Position numbers and translations under genes: made by a program
Part shown: positions 35,097 through 47,217 of the stretch, piece by piece
How positions within the stretch are numbered: the stretch's first letter is position 1
Layout of the letters: the number at the start of each line of letters is the position of its first letter
Origin: CAIWHR01 sp963717695
GTDB lineage: Bacteria; Pseudomonadota; Gammaproteobacteria; Burkholderiales; Casimicrobiaceae
Assembly (NCBI GenBank): GCA_963717695.1
Contig: CAVQWR010000001.1
Location: 248,001 to 312,000, forward strand
Length of the DNA: 64,000 bases
Direction of reading: 5' to 3'
The notes under the pieces: generated by a model
Told to the model about the DNA's origin: nothing
The model's input: the letters and a program-made list of their open reading frames with translations, nothing else
The model's database searches: none

Positions 35097-36280
35097 TGCC
35101 GGGTGAACGCGACTTCGACGTCGGCGGTGCGGTTGGGCGCGCCGGGCTCGTACTGCCAGCGCCACAGCGCGGCGCGCACGGCGCGGTCGAACACGCGGCG
35201 CGGCTGCGCGTCTAGGATCTCGATGCCCGTCACCTTGCCGCTGCCGTCGAGGGTGACGCGCGCCTTCACGGTGCCGCTGGCGACGCCCTCGGCGATCGCC
35301 TCCTTCGGGAATTCCGGCGTCTCGCGCACGATCGGCTGCAGTGCCGACTTGACGGGCGGCAGTGGCGCGACGGCCGGCTTGGCAGCCGACGCGATCTGCA
35401 CGGGTGGCGGCGCCGGCGCCGGGGCCGATGCCACCGGCGGCGCCACAGGGGGCGAGGCCACCGCGGGCTCGGCGACGCGTTCCCGGGCCGGCGCTGCATC
35501 CGCGGGCGCGCGTTCGACGATGGGAGGAGGCAACGCCGGTGCGCGCGCCTGTGTCTGTGGAGCGGCAGCGAGTTTCGCATCGCTCGCGCGGGCCTGTGCG
35601 GTTCCCGACGGCAGCACCGCCTCGCGCGTCGGTACGGCACGTTCCCGCGCGGTGCGCGGTGTCTGCACGACAGACGGCGTCAACGTCGACGTCGCTGTGG
35701 CGGGCGGCGCGGACGCGGACGCCGCGACGTCGGGCGAAGGAGTCGATGTGGCAACGATTGGCGGATTGGGCGCCGCCGTGGTGGCATGCGTCGCCGGCGA
35801 CGCCTCGGCATCCTGGCGCGGCGTGGCACGCGGATCGTCGCGCAGCACGAACCAGCCCGCGCCCACGGCGACGACGACGCCCGCCAGCAGCGCGACGCGC
35901 AGCGGCGAGCGCACCGGCGCCGCTCCCAGCACCACCGGACGCAACTCGGCATCCACCGATGGCGACACGGGCTTCGCCTTCGGGCGCGGCGCGGGCGCCG
36001 TGCGCACCGGCGCGGCGTCGGCGCGCGGCCGGGCCGACGGGGCGAGGACGACGGCGCCGAGCTGAAGCGTGATCAGCCCCATTTCCGCGAGGCGCGAGAA
36101 ATCGCGGGCGAGGCGCTCCGGGTCGAGATTGTTCTCGGCGGCGAACTCGGCATACGCGCGCGGCGCGGCGAGCAGCGAAAGCGCCTTGCGCTGCGGCAGC
36201 GTGAGGCCGTTCCTGGCCTGGGCCAGCTCGGTTTCGCCGGCGGCGGTCCGCGCGCAGATCGTTGCGGGATCGATATCCAT
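35093..36280 (-). CDS. TonB C-terminal-domain protein with an unusual cytoplasmic N-domain
   Basis: A 395-aa inner-membrane protein. Residues 1-80 are cytoplasmic and helix-rich (LTLPQRKALSLLAAPRAYAE, ARDFSRLAEMGLITLQLG), resembling a small winged-helix or cyclic-di-GMP-effector-like domain, unlike a normal TonB. A single helix lies at about 128-146, then about 160 residues rich in Pro, Ala and Thr. The C-terminus is a TonB domain: ETPEFPKEAIAEGVASGTVK, VTGIEILDAQPRRVFDRAV and ALWRWQYEPG. It may link a cytoplasmic signal to an outer-membrane partner (inference). It overlaps ttcA by 4 nt and is divergent from the ParA-like gene. The start MDIDPATICA is preferred over a much longer open frame. 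Confidence 0.75.
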   Translation of the reverse strand: MDIDPATICARTAAGETELAQARNGLTLPQRKALSLLAAPRAYAEFAAENNLDPERLARDFSRLAEMGLITLQLGAVVLAPSARPRADAAPVRTAPAPRPKAKPVSPSVDAELRPVVLGAAPVRSPLRVALLAGVVVAVGAGWFVLRDDPRATPRQDAEASPATHATTAAPNPPIVATSTPSPDVAASASAPPATATSTLTPSVVQTPRTARERAVPTREAVLPSGTAQARASDAKLAAAPQTQARAPALPPPIVERAPADAAPARERVAEPAVASPPVAPPVASAPAPAPPPVQIASAAKPAVAPLPPVKSALQPIVRETPEFPKEAIAEGVASGTVKARVTLDGSGKVTGIEILDAQPRRVFDRAVRAALWRWQYEPGAPNRTADVEVAFTRQ

Positions 36281-36401
36281 GGGTGTCGGAAAGCAAGACT
36301 CGGGCCGCACCTGATAGGAACCGCCCGAAACCGCGGATGGTAGCATTGGCACCGGTCCACGCGGAGCGCGACGCCGCCCCGCGCCGGGAGGGAGAACACC
36401 G

Positions 36402-37043
36402 ATGCAGACCATACTCGTGGCCAACCCGAAAGGGGGCTGCGGCAAGACGACGCTCGCGACCAATGTCGCGGGCTGGCTCGCCGGCAAGCGCCAGCGCGTG
36501 GCGCTCGCCGACATCGATCCGCAGCGCTCCGCCACCGAATGGCTCGCGCGGCGCCCGGCGCTTTTTCCGCCGATCATCGGCGTCGGCGCGGACCTGTCGC
36601 GGAAATCGCTCAAGGCCGTGGACCCGCATTGGCGGGTCGTCGATTCGCCGGCCGGACTGCATGGCGCCGCGCTGCGCGAGGCGATCGACGGCGTCGACGT
36701 GATGCTGGTGCCTCTGTCGCCGTCGGCGTTCGACATGGCGGCAACCGCGCATTTTCTCGCCGCGGTGGCGCACTACAAGGCGGTGCAGAAGGGCGCGCTC
36801 GGAGTCGGCATCGTCGCGATGCGGGTCGATGCGCGCACGCGGAGCGCCGCCGAGCTCGACGAATTCCTGCGGCAGTTCGACTTCCCGCTCGTCACGCATC
36901 TGCGCGACACGCAGGTCTACGTGCACTGCGCGCGCGACGGCGCGTCGGTGTTCGACCTGCCGCGCTCGCGCGCCGAGCAGGATTGGGAGCAGTGGAGGCC
37001 CTTGACGCGCTGGATCGCGCGCCACGCGGCGCCGAAAGCCTGA
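36402..37043 (+). CDS. Orphan ParA/MinD-family ATPase
   Basis: A 213-aa deviant Walker ATPase: VANPKGGCGKTTLATNVAGW (Walker A with the signature Lys), LADIDPQRSATEWL and VVDSPAGLHGAALREAI (Walker B region). It lacks an N-terminal HTH and has no parB beside it, so it belongs to the orphan ParA group that positions proteins or complexes. GGGAGGGAG precedes the ATG. The 121-nt divergent region separates it from the TonB-domain gene. Confidence 0.88.
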   Translation: MQTILVANPKGGCGKTTLATNVAGWLAGKRQRVALADIDPQRSATEWLARRPALFPPIIGVGADLSRKSLKAVDPHWRVVDSPAGLHGAALREAIDGVDVMLVPLSPSAFDMAATAHFLAAVAHYKAVQKGALGVGIVAMRVDARTRSAAELDEFLRQFDFPLVTHLRDTQVYVHCARDGASVFDLPRSRAEQDWEQWRPLTRWIARHAAPKA

Positions 37044-37121
37044 TCGGGCGCGGCATCGCGGGGCGGCGTCGCGACGAGAACAACAATATTCGGCGATCCG
37101 TTCGCCTTTCGGGGGAAGCAG

Positions 37122-37973
37122 ATGACTTGGTGCGGCGTGATTGCGCGTTGCGCAGCGCGGATGCTTTGCATGTTCGGGATCCTCGCGGTCGGTCTTGCGG
37201 GCCCGGCCGCTGCCGACGGACCCGTGCCCAAGGGTCGCGTGCTGTCTCGGATGACCTGGGTCGAGGCGAAGGCAGCACTGACCCCCGACACGGTCGTCGT
37301 CATTCCGCTGGGCGCGGGATCGAAGGAGCACGGCCCGCACCTGCCACTCGATACCGATTTCGCGCAGGCCGAATACTTCCGCGGCCGGGTGCTCGCCGAC
37401 GCCGATGTCGTGATCGCCCCGACGATGAACTATTCGTTCTATCCCGCTTTCGTTGAATACCCGGGATCGACCAGCCTCACGCTGCCGGTTGCGCGGGAAC
37501 TCCTGCTCGATGTCATCCGCGGGATCGCCCGGTTCGGGCCGCGCCGCTTCTACGTGATCAACATCGGCGTCTCGACCAACCGGCCGCTCGCGCAGGCCGC
37601 GGCGCTGCTCGCGCAGGACGGCATCGCGCTCGCCTATCTCGACCTCATGGGTCCGGCGGTGTCGGCACTCGAGAAGCAGGTCGAGACGCAGCAGGAAGGC
37701 ACGCACGCCGACGAGATCGAGACGTCGGCGATGCTCGCGATCGACGCATCGGTCGTCGACATGACCAAGGCCGAGGTCGAATACATGCCGGGGAAGAAGC
37801 CGGGCCCCTGGTCGCTCGATCCGAAGTCGTCGAACTTCAACCGCTCGGGCATATACGGGGACGCGACGCGCGCGACCGCCGCCAAGGGGCGCTTCCTCAA
37901 CGACGGAATGACGAAGATCATCCTCGGCGAGATCGAGTCGCTGCGCCAGGCGGCGCTGCCTGCACGCAAATAA
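37122..37973 (+). CDS. Exported creatininase-family protein
   Basis: A 283-aa protein with a Sec signal (LCMFGILAVGLAGPAAA). The mature part is creatininase-like: VIPLGAGSKEHGPHLPLDTDF provides Glu, His and Asp metal ligands, followed by YSFYPAFVEYPGSTSLTL and a late acidic ligand region EGTHADEIETSAML. The central motif usually read as NxHGGN is replaced by INIGVSTNRPL, removing the usual His ligand. I have seen similar sequences in secreted members of the family, so this may be a subfamily trait. The substrate is unknown. Ends at a bidirectional terminator. Confidence 0.8.
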   Translation: MTWCGVIARCAARMLCMFGILAVGLAGPAAADGPVPKGRVLSRMTWVEAKAALTPDTVVVIPLGAGSKEHGPHLPLDTDFAQAEYFRGRVLADADVVIAPTMNYSFYPAFVEYPGSTSLTLPVARELLLDVIRGIARFGPRRFYVINIGVSTNRPLAQAAALLAQDGIALAYLDLMGPAVSALEKQVETQQEGTHADEIETSAMLAIDASVVDMTKAEVEYMPGKKPGPWSLDPKSSNFNRSGIYGDATRATAAKGRFLNDGMTKIILGEIESLRQAALPARK

Positions 37974-37988
37974 TCTGCACCGCAAAGA

Positions 37989-38014
37989 AAAACGCCGGCA
38001 TGCGCCGGCGTTTT
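37989..38014. terminator. Bidirectional terminator between creatininase and lipoprotein genes
   Basis: An 11-bp perfect stem (AAAACGCCGGC with GCCGGCGTTTT) with a 4-nt loop; A and T tracts flank it, so it can work in both directions. It lies 15 nt after the creatininase stop and 22 nt after the end of the convergent lipoprotein gene. Confidence 0.93.
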
Positions 38015-38035
38015 CTTGAGTGCAGAAGCTGAAGG

Positions 38036-38370
38036 TTACTTCTTCGGCGCTTCGGCGGGGGCAGCGGCCGGTGCGGGCGCCGGGCGGCGGCGGGCTTCAT
38101 GGCGTCCTTGGTCGCGTCGGCGGCGGTCTTGGCGGCGTCGGCGGTCGCGTCACCAGCGGCCTTGGCGGCGTCGGTCGTGGCGGCAGCAGCGGACTTGGCA
38201 GCGTCGGCGGTCGCATCGGCAGCCTTCTTGGCGGCTTCGGCGGACTTCGCAGCGGCTTCCTTCGCAGCAGCTTCGGCCTTGGCGGCGGCTTCCTTGCCGC
38301 TGTCACCACAAGCTGCAAGGGTCAAGGCGAGCGCGGCCGTGGCGACCAGCGCGGGGATGCGGTATTTCAT
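38036..38370 (-). CDS. Alanine-rich putative lipoprotein (1 frameshift)
   Basis: About 111 aa. The signal ALVATAALALTLAAC ends in lipobox LAAC; the mature part is a run of Ala/Lys/Asp heptad-like repeats (AAKSAEAAKKAADATADAAK), probably a long helix. The frame breaks at about 38088: restoring one C in a C-run continues the protein through PAPAPAAAPAEAPKK to a TAA at 38036, next to the terminator. Without correction the frame runs on unnaturally past the terminator. No family is recognised; it resembles the small Ala-rich envelope proteins of betaproteobacteria. AGGAG precedes the start. Confidence 0.68.
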
Positions 38371-38486
38371 TGATGTCTCCTGAGGTCCTGAACGGGGGGG
38401 TTTGCGAGTCGGCGGCCGTCCGTGATCGGACCGGCTTCAGCCGCGGGCGCGTCATTCTACCCCAAATCGTTGTGCAGTGCACTGTG

Positions 38487-39690
38487 TTATGGCACTTCCT
38501 GGGTAACAGCGGCTGTCGGCAGCCGCGAAATCCAGCCGAATGCCGTCACCGTCGAGATCAGCGCGCAGGCGGTCACCGTGAAGGCAAGCGGGTACACCGT
38601 GCCGTTGTACGTGATGCCGATGGCCGCACCGACGATGGCGGCGAACGCCATCATCAGGAACCCGAAAAGGCCCGCCGCGCTGCCGGCGTGGCGCGGGAAA
38701 CGGGGCGACGGATCCCGCCTGCGACGCTGGAAAGTTGATGCCGTGGGCGAAGAAGTAGACGAACCCGGGACCGACGAGTGCCGCCCAGTGATGCACGCCG
38801 GCCAGCGCGAGGCCCGCGAGCGCCGCGCCGGCGCCGAGCGCCACGAGTCCGCCGATGCGCATCGTGCCGCGGATGCTGCGCCGGAGGAGGAGGCGGCGGC
38901 ACACCACGGTCCCCGCGAGGTAGCCCAGCACGCAGAACGCCCAGGCGAGACCGAAGCTCGCGGTGGGGACGCCGAGCAGCCCGATCAGCACGAACGGAGC
39001 GCCGGTGATCAGCGCGAAGATGCCGCCGTACGATGCCGCGCCCGCGAGCGTGTGCGCCCGAAACGTTGCCGAGCGCAGCACCAGCGCGTAGGTCGTCGCA
39101 AGGGCGCGCGGACGCGTCGCCTGCCGTTCGAGGTGCCGGTTGGTCTCGCCGAAACGCGACAGGGTCAGCGCGACGAGCAGCGCGGCGAAGAGCGCGAGGA
39201 CCACGAAGATCGCGCGAAACCCGAAACGCACCTCGAGCGCGCTGCCTGCGATCGGACCGAGGATCGGCGCCGCCGCGAGGATCGAGGATGCCTGCGCGAT
39301 GGCGCGCGCGCCGGCCTGTGGCGTGAAGACGTCGCGCACGATCGCGCGCGCGACCGCGAGGCACGTGCAGCACCCTGCCGCCTGGAACACGCGTGCCGCG
39401 ATCAGGAACGCGAGCGTTGGCGCCAGCGCGCAGGCGAGGCTCGCTGCGACGTAGAGGGCGAGGCCTGCGACGAGCACCGGCCTGCGGCCGAAGCGATCGG
39501 ACAAGGGGCCGGCGACGAGCTGCCATGCGCCGAACGTCAGCACGAACAGCGACAGCGTGAGCTGCACCGCGCCGATGCCGGCCCCGAACGTCCGCACGAG
39601 TCCCGGGAGCGACGGGAGGTAGGCATCCGTCGCGAGCGGCTGCAGCATGAAGCAGAGGCCGATCAGCGTGATCAGCGCCCGCTCGCTCAT
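38487..39690 (-). CDS. Bcr/CflA-family drug-resistance MFS transporter (1 frameshift)
   Basis: About 400 aa, twelve helices. Family marks: FMLQPLATDAYLPSLPGLVR in the first helix and loop, PLSDRFGRRPVLVAGLALY as motif A, and AGCCTCLAVARAIVRDVF. Bcr/CflA proteins are drug/proton antiporters that export bicyclomycin, chloramphenicol or similar. A single extra C at about 38698 breaks the frame; its removal restores the last two helices (FLMMAFAAIVGAAIGITYNG) and a TAA at 38487. The start MSERALITL is preferred. Confidence 0.88.
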
Positions 39691-39808
39691 GGTTCGCGGA
39701 GGTGCCACGGACAGGATTCGCGCGAGGCAGGCGCGGGTGCGGTCGCGCGCTGCGCCGCGCGGAGGCGGGCGGGCCGACCATGCCCCGCCGGCTACCCGCG
39801 AATGCGCG

Positions 39809-42636
<2,828 letters not shown>

Positions 42637-42682
42637 GTTCGTTCTCCGTGGTTGCGCGCTCGCGCCCGCGTCGGGCGCAGCG

Positions 42683-43207
42683 TCACTGCGGTTGCCTGGG
42701 AGCGCGGGTCATGTCGCGCATGTTGATCGACTTGCCGTCGGGCATGATCACGTCGCCCGCCTTGACGCCGGCCGGGCAGGCGCCCGTCCATTTGGCGTCG
42801 ATGACCGTCGTCGACGCGTTCTTGCCCATGAACGGTGGATCGTAGGACGCCTTCACCTCGGTGTGATACGCGGTGTCGGAGGTGAAGGACGTCACCGACT
42901 TCGATTTCATCGTGGACTCGCCGAGCTTGCACTCGGCTTCGCCGTAGATCTTGTTGCCGTCGCGCCGCATGTCGTTCTTCGAGCACATCGACTTCATCGA
43001 CCCCATGCCCATGTCAAGCATTTCCTTCTGCACCGCGGCGTCGATGCAGATGCGGGTGACGGGCATTGCGCCCTTCTGCGCGCCGTCGCGATTCACGCGC
43101 GACTCCCACAGGCCCGATTTCATCGTGGGAAACTCGATCGCGGCGGCTGCGCCGGCATAGAGCGACACGGCGAGCGCCGCGCCAAGCAGCGGATACGTTC
43201 GTTTCAT
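42683..43207 (-). CDS. DUF3617 periplasmic protein
   Basis: A 174-aa exported protein. The signal peptide (LGAALAVSLYAGAAAA) is followed by FPTMKSGLWESRV, the standard DUF3617 opening. Four Cys in the mature part (ICIDAA, KSMCSKND, EAECKLGE, WTGACPAG) suggest two disulfides. Function unknown; Lys-Ser-Lys segments precede a conserved Tyr-His (DTAYHTEV). GAAGGAG precedes the start. It lies between acnA and prpD on the same strand. Confidence 0.86.
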   Translation of the reverse strand: MKRTYPLLGAALAVSLYAGAAAAIEFPTMKSGLWESRVNRDGAQKGAMPVTRICIDAAVQKEMLDMGMGSMKSMCSKNDMRRDGNKIYGEAECKLGESTMKSKSVTSFTSDTAYHTEVKASYDPPFMGKNASTTVIDAKWTGACPAGVKAGDVIMPDGKSINMRDMTRAPRQPQ

Positions 43208-43275
43208 AGGTGACTCCTTCGGCGTGAGGAAAGACGCACATTCTCGGCCGTTGCCGGCCCGGCGTCCAACGCTCC

Positions 43276-44720
43276 TCATATGACGAAGAGGTCGACGAAT
43301 TCGTTCACCGGCATCGCCTCCAGCGTTTCGGCCTCGAGGCTCGCGGCGAGGATCGCGGCCTGCTGCTTCGCGGGGAAGCGGCGGGCGAGGTTGGTCCTGA
43401 ACTTCTCGACCAGCACGGGAATGCCCTCCTTGCGCCGGCGGCGATGGCCGATCGGATATTCGACGACGACCTCCTTCGTCTTGCTGCCGTCCTTGAACTC
43501 GACGGTGATCGCGTTGGCGATCGAGCGCTTCTCGGGGTCGTGGTAATCCTTGGAGAACGTCTTGTCCTCGACGCATTCCATCTTGGCGCGCAGCCGGTCG
43601 ATCCGCGGATCCGCGGCGACGCCGTCCTCGTAGTCGGACGCGGTCAGGCGGCCGAAGATCAGCGGCACGGCGACCATGTACTGGATGCAATGGTCGCGGT
43701 CGGCGGGATTGTCGAGCGGGCCCTTCTTGTCGATGATCCGGATCGCCGACTCGTGCGTGCGGATCGTGATCTTCGTGATGTCGTCCAGGCGGTCCTTGAC
43801 GTGCGGGTGGAGCTGCATCGCGCACTCGACGGCGGTCTGCGCGTGGAACTCGGCGGGAAAGCTGATCTTGAACAGCACGTTCTCCATCACGTAGCTGCCG
43901 TACGGGCGCTGGAACGTGAACGGGTTGCCCTTGAACAGCACGTCGTAGAAGCCCCAGGTCTTCGCGCGTCAGCACCGACGGATAGCCCATCTCGCCGGTC
44001 TTCGCGATCAGCGCGAGGCGCACGGCGCGCGACGTCGCGTCGCCCGCGGCCCAGCTCTTGCGCGAGCCGGTGTTCGGCGCGTGGCGGTAGGTGCGCAGCG
44101 ACTGGCCGTCGACCCACGCGAGCGAGACCGCGTTGATCACCTCGTCGCGCGTGAGGCCCAGCAGGGTGGCGACGACGGCGGTGGAGGCGACCTTGACCAG
44201 CACGACGTGATCGAGCCCGACGCGGTTGAAGCTGTTCTCGAGCGCGATGACGCCCTGGATCTCGTGCGCCTTGATCATCGCGGTCAGCACGTCCTTCATC
44301 GTCAGCGGCGCGCGCCCCGCGGCGACGGCGTTGCGCGACAGCCAGTCGGCCGTCGCGAGGATGCCGCCGAGGTTGTCGGACGGATGGCCCCATTCGGCGG
44401 CGAGCCACGTGTCGTTGAAGTCGAGCCAGCGGATCATCGCGCCGATGTTGAACGCCGCCTGCACCGGGATCGAGCTGGAACTGCGTGCCCGGGACCTTCG
44501 CGCCGTTCGGCACGACGGTGCCCGGCACGATCGGCCCCATCAGCTTGGTGCAGGCGGGATAGGACAGCGCCTCGAAGCCGCAGCCCAGCGTGTCGATCAG
44601 GCAGTGCCGCGCGGTCGTGTACGCCTCCTTGCTGGTGATCTTGTACCTGGTCGCGTAATCCGCGATGTCGGAGAGGACCTGGTCGGGCGCGGGACGGACG
44701 TTGCTGATGTGGGCGGACAT
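43276..44720 (-). CDS. prpD: 2-methylcitrate dehydratase PrpD (2 frameshifts)
   Basis: Dehydrates 2-methylcitrate to 2-methyl-cis-aconitate. The corrected length is about 480 aa, as in E. coli PrpD (483). Landmarks: ARHCLIDTLGCGFEALSYPA, IRWLDFNDTWLAAEWGHPSD, WVDGQSLRTYRHAPNTGSRK and FPAEFHAQTAVECAMQLHP. The frame changes at about 44470 and 43965, each by one extra base, without loss of conserved blocks. The start at 44720 gives MSAHISNVRPAPDQV. It follows the MliC-like gene by 47 nt. Confidence 0.94.
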
Positions 44721-44767
44721 GGAGGCTCGTAGTGGTTCGTCGGATGTTTGCGTGCGGAATTCCGGGC

Positions 44768-45110
44768 TCAGGATTCGGTGCAGCCCGTGAGGAGCGGCCG
44801 GTTGTCGCGCAGGCGGGAGAGCGTGCCGCCGTTGCCCTTGCTCCACCATTCGAGATCGGCGATGGCGTTGACGTAGCGCGCACCGGAGGCGGCGCGCGCG
44901 GGCATGAGCTCGACCGTGCGCCCCTGCCAGCCGATGCCGCACCGGCGCCTTGCGCGCGTCGCGATACGCGGGATAGCCGACCGCGAGGTGGGCCCCGCCG
45001 CTGCACTGGTAGACGACGACGAACGGCGCCTCGCCGCGCACGGGCGCCGGCGTCTGCGCCGCCGCCGCCGCCGCGAACGCGCAGGCCGCGAGCGGGAGCG
45101 CGATCCTCAC
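44768..45110 (-). CDS. MliC/PliC-like lysozyme-inhibitor domain protein, exported (1 frameshift)
   Basis: About 113 aa. The signal peptide is VRIALPLAACAFAAAAAAQT (first codon GTG). The mature protein has FVVVYQCSGGAHLAVGYPAY, then after correction of one extra C at about 44940 CGIGWQGRTVELMPARAA, DLEWWSKGNGGTLSRLRDN and a final Cys in LTGC. The paired Cys, the YxCxxG start and the late WxxKGxxA/GxL block resemble the MliC domain of C-type lysozyme inhibitors. The assignment is by pattern only. The GTG overlaps the prpC stop (GTGA), so it is translated with the methylcitrate genes. Confidence 0.65.
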
Positions 45111-46270
45111 CGGCGATCCTTGAGCGGGACGAACTTGCGGTCCTCGGGTCCGACGTAGTTCGCCGACGGGCGGATGATCTTGCCGTCCTGCCGCTGCTCG
45201 ATGACGTGGGCGGACCAGCCGGTCGTGCGCGAGATCACGAACAGCGGCGTGAACATCGCCGTCGGCACGCCCATCATGTGGTAGCTGACCGCGCTGAACC
45301 AGTCGAGGTTCGGGAACATGTTCTTGGCGTCCTACATCACGCGCTCGAGCCGCTCGGCGATCGCGAACATCCGCGTGTTGCCGGCGTCGGTCGAGAGCTC
45401 GCTTCGCGACCGCCTTGATCACCTCGTTGCGCGGATCGCTGACCGTGTAGACCGGGTGACCGAAGCCGATGATGACTTCCTTCGCCTCGACGCGGCGGCG
45501 GATGTCGGCCTCCGCCTCGTCCGGCGTGTCGTAGCGCTTCTGGATCTCGAACGAGACCTCGTTGGCGCCGCCGTGCTTCGGTCCGCGCAGCGCGCCGATG
45601 GCGCCGGTCAGCGCCGAGTAGATGTCGGCGCCCGTCCCCGCGATCACGCGGCCGGTGAAGGTCGACGCGTTGAACTCGTGCTCGGCGTACAGGATCAGCG
45701 ACGTGTGCATCGCCCGCACCCACAGCGGGCGCGGCTTCGCGCCGTGCAGCAGGTGCAGGAAGTGTCCGCCGATCGAATCGTCGTCGGTCTCGACGTCGAT
45801 GCGCCGGCCGTTGTGGCTCCAGTGATACCAGTAGAGCAGCATCGAGCCCAGCGACGCCAGCAGCCGGTCGGCGATGTCGCGTGCGCCGGCGACATCGTGA
45901 TCGTCCTTTTCCGGCAGCACGGTGCCGAGCGCCGAGACGCCCGTGCGCATCACGTCCATCGGGTGGGCGGCCGCGGGAATGCGCTCCAGGATTTCCTTCA
46001 CCGGCTCCGGCAGGCCGCGCAGGCTCTGCAGCTTCGCCTTGTACGCGGTGAGCTCGGCGACGGTCGGCAGCTTGCCGTGGACGAGCAGATAGGCGACTTC
46101 CTCGAATTCGCAGGTCGCTGCGATGTCGAGGATGTCGTAGCCGCGGTACGCAGGTCGTTGCCGGTGCGCCCGACGGTGCAGAGCGCGGTGTTGCCGGCGG
46201 TGACGCCGGACAGCGCGACGGATTTCTTCGCCTTGGGCGGGGTTGCGGTGAGGGATTCTGCGGTGGTCAT
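45107..46270 (-). CDS. prpC: 2-methylcitrate synthase PrpC (2 frameshifts and one in-frame TAG)
   Basis: Condenses propionyl-CoA with oxaloacetate. About 387 codons, the usual length. Citrate-synthase-fold motifs: YAEHEFNASTFTGRVIAG (His), GPKHGGANEVSFEI (His), GFGHPVYTVSDPR and NLDWFSAVSYHMMG (Asp), ending IIRPSANYVGPEDR, the PrpC-type tail. The frame is broken at about 46150 (one base missing) and 45405 (one extra base), which cancel. A TAG at 45332-45334 stands where homologs usually have Trp or a polar residue before DAKNMFPNLDW; TGG to TAG is a single G-to-A change. Either a consensus error or true decay; prpB beside it is intact. Confidence 0.9.
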
Positions 46271-46322
46271 GGAAGGCTCCAGTCTGGCGCGACGTGAAAT
46301 GCTTTCGGGGCCGACGTGCCGG

Positions 46323-47207
46323 CTACTTGCCCTTGGCGAACAGCGCGTCGAGCCGTTCTTCGTAGGCGTGATATCCGAGGCGGTCGTAGAGCTCGACACG
46401 CGTCTGCATCGTGTCGACGACGTGCTTCTGCGTGCCGTCGCGGCGCAGCGCTCCGTAGACGTTCTCCGCCGCCTTGTTCATGGCGCGGAACGCGGACAGC
46501 GGGTAGAGCGCTATGCCGACGCCCGCGCTGCGCAGCTCGTCGACGGTGAAGAGCGGCGTCGCGCCGAACTCGGTGATGTTGGCGAGCACCGGCACCTTCG
46601 TCGCGTCGACGAACTTCCGGTACATCGCGAGATCGGTGACGGCCTCGGGGAAGATCATGTCGGCGCCCGCCTCGACGCAGGCACAGGCGCGTTCGATCGC
46701 CGCCTCGAGTCCCTCGACGGCGAGCGCGTCGGTGCGCGCCATGATGACGAACGCCGGATCGGTGCGCGCGTCGACGGCCGCCTTGATGCGGTCGACCATC
46801 TCGTCGATCGGCACGATGGCCTTGCCGGGACGGTGGCCGCAGCGCTTGGCGCCGACCTGGTCCTCGATGTGCACGGCGGCGGCGCCGAACTTGATCATCG
46901 ACTTCACGGTGCGCGCGACGTTGAACGCCGACGCGCCGAAACCGGTGTCGACGTCGACCAGCAGCGGCAGCGGACAGGCGTCGGTGATCCGGCGCACGTC
47001 GGTGAGCACGTCGTCGAGATTGCTGATGCCGAGGTCGGGCACGCCGAGCGAGCCCGCGGCGACGCCGCCGCCCGAAAGGTAGATCGCCTTGAAGCCGGCG
47101 CGCTCGGCGAGGATCGCGTGATAGGCGCAGATCGCGCCCGGCACCTGCAGCGGCGTTTCGGCGGCAAGCGCGGCGCGCAGGCGCGCGCCGGGGGAGGCGG
47201 TCGTCAT
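46323..47207 (-). CDS. prpB: 2-methylisocitrate lyase PrpB
   Basis: Cleaves 2-methylisocitrate to pyruvate and succinate. A 294-aa TIM barrel of the isocitrate-lyase/PEP-mutase superfamily with LLVDVDTGFGASAFNVART (metal-binding Asp pair), the lyase signature KRCGHRPGK (Cys123) and FPEAVTDLAMYRKF. Length and motif match PrpB. It lies 52 nt before prpC and 10 nt after mdh. Unlike its neighbours the gene is free of frame errors. Confidence 0.97.
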   Translation of the reverse strand: MTTASPGARLRAALAAETPLQVPGAICAYHAILAERAGFKAIYLSGGGVAAGSLGVPDLGISNLDDVLTDVRRITDACPLPLLVDVDTGFGASAFNVARTVKSMIKFGAAAVHIEDQVGAKRCGHRPGKAIVPIDEMVDRIKAAVDARTDPAFVIMARTDALAVEGLEAAIERACACVEAGADMIFPEAVTDLAMYRKFVDATKVPVLANITEFGATPLFTVDELRSAGVGIALYPLSAFRAMNKAAENVYGALRRDGTQKHVVDTMQTRVELYDRLGYHAYEERLDALFAKGK

Positions 47208-47217
47208 CGGCTGAGCG

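Noticed and set aside
34872..37985. Very long minus-strand open frame of over 1000 codons
   Set aside because: It runs antisense through the ParA-like and creatininase genes and out of frame over most of the TonB-domain gene. Its product is low-complexity Arg/Ala-rich sequence with no domains, as expected for an antisense frame in GC-rich DNA. Only its last part coincides with the ttcA N-terminus.
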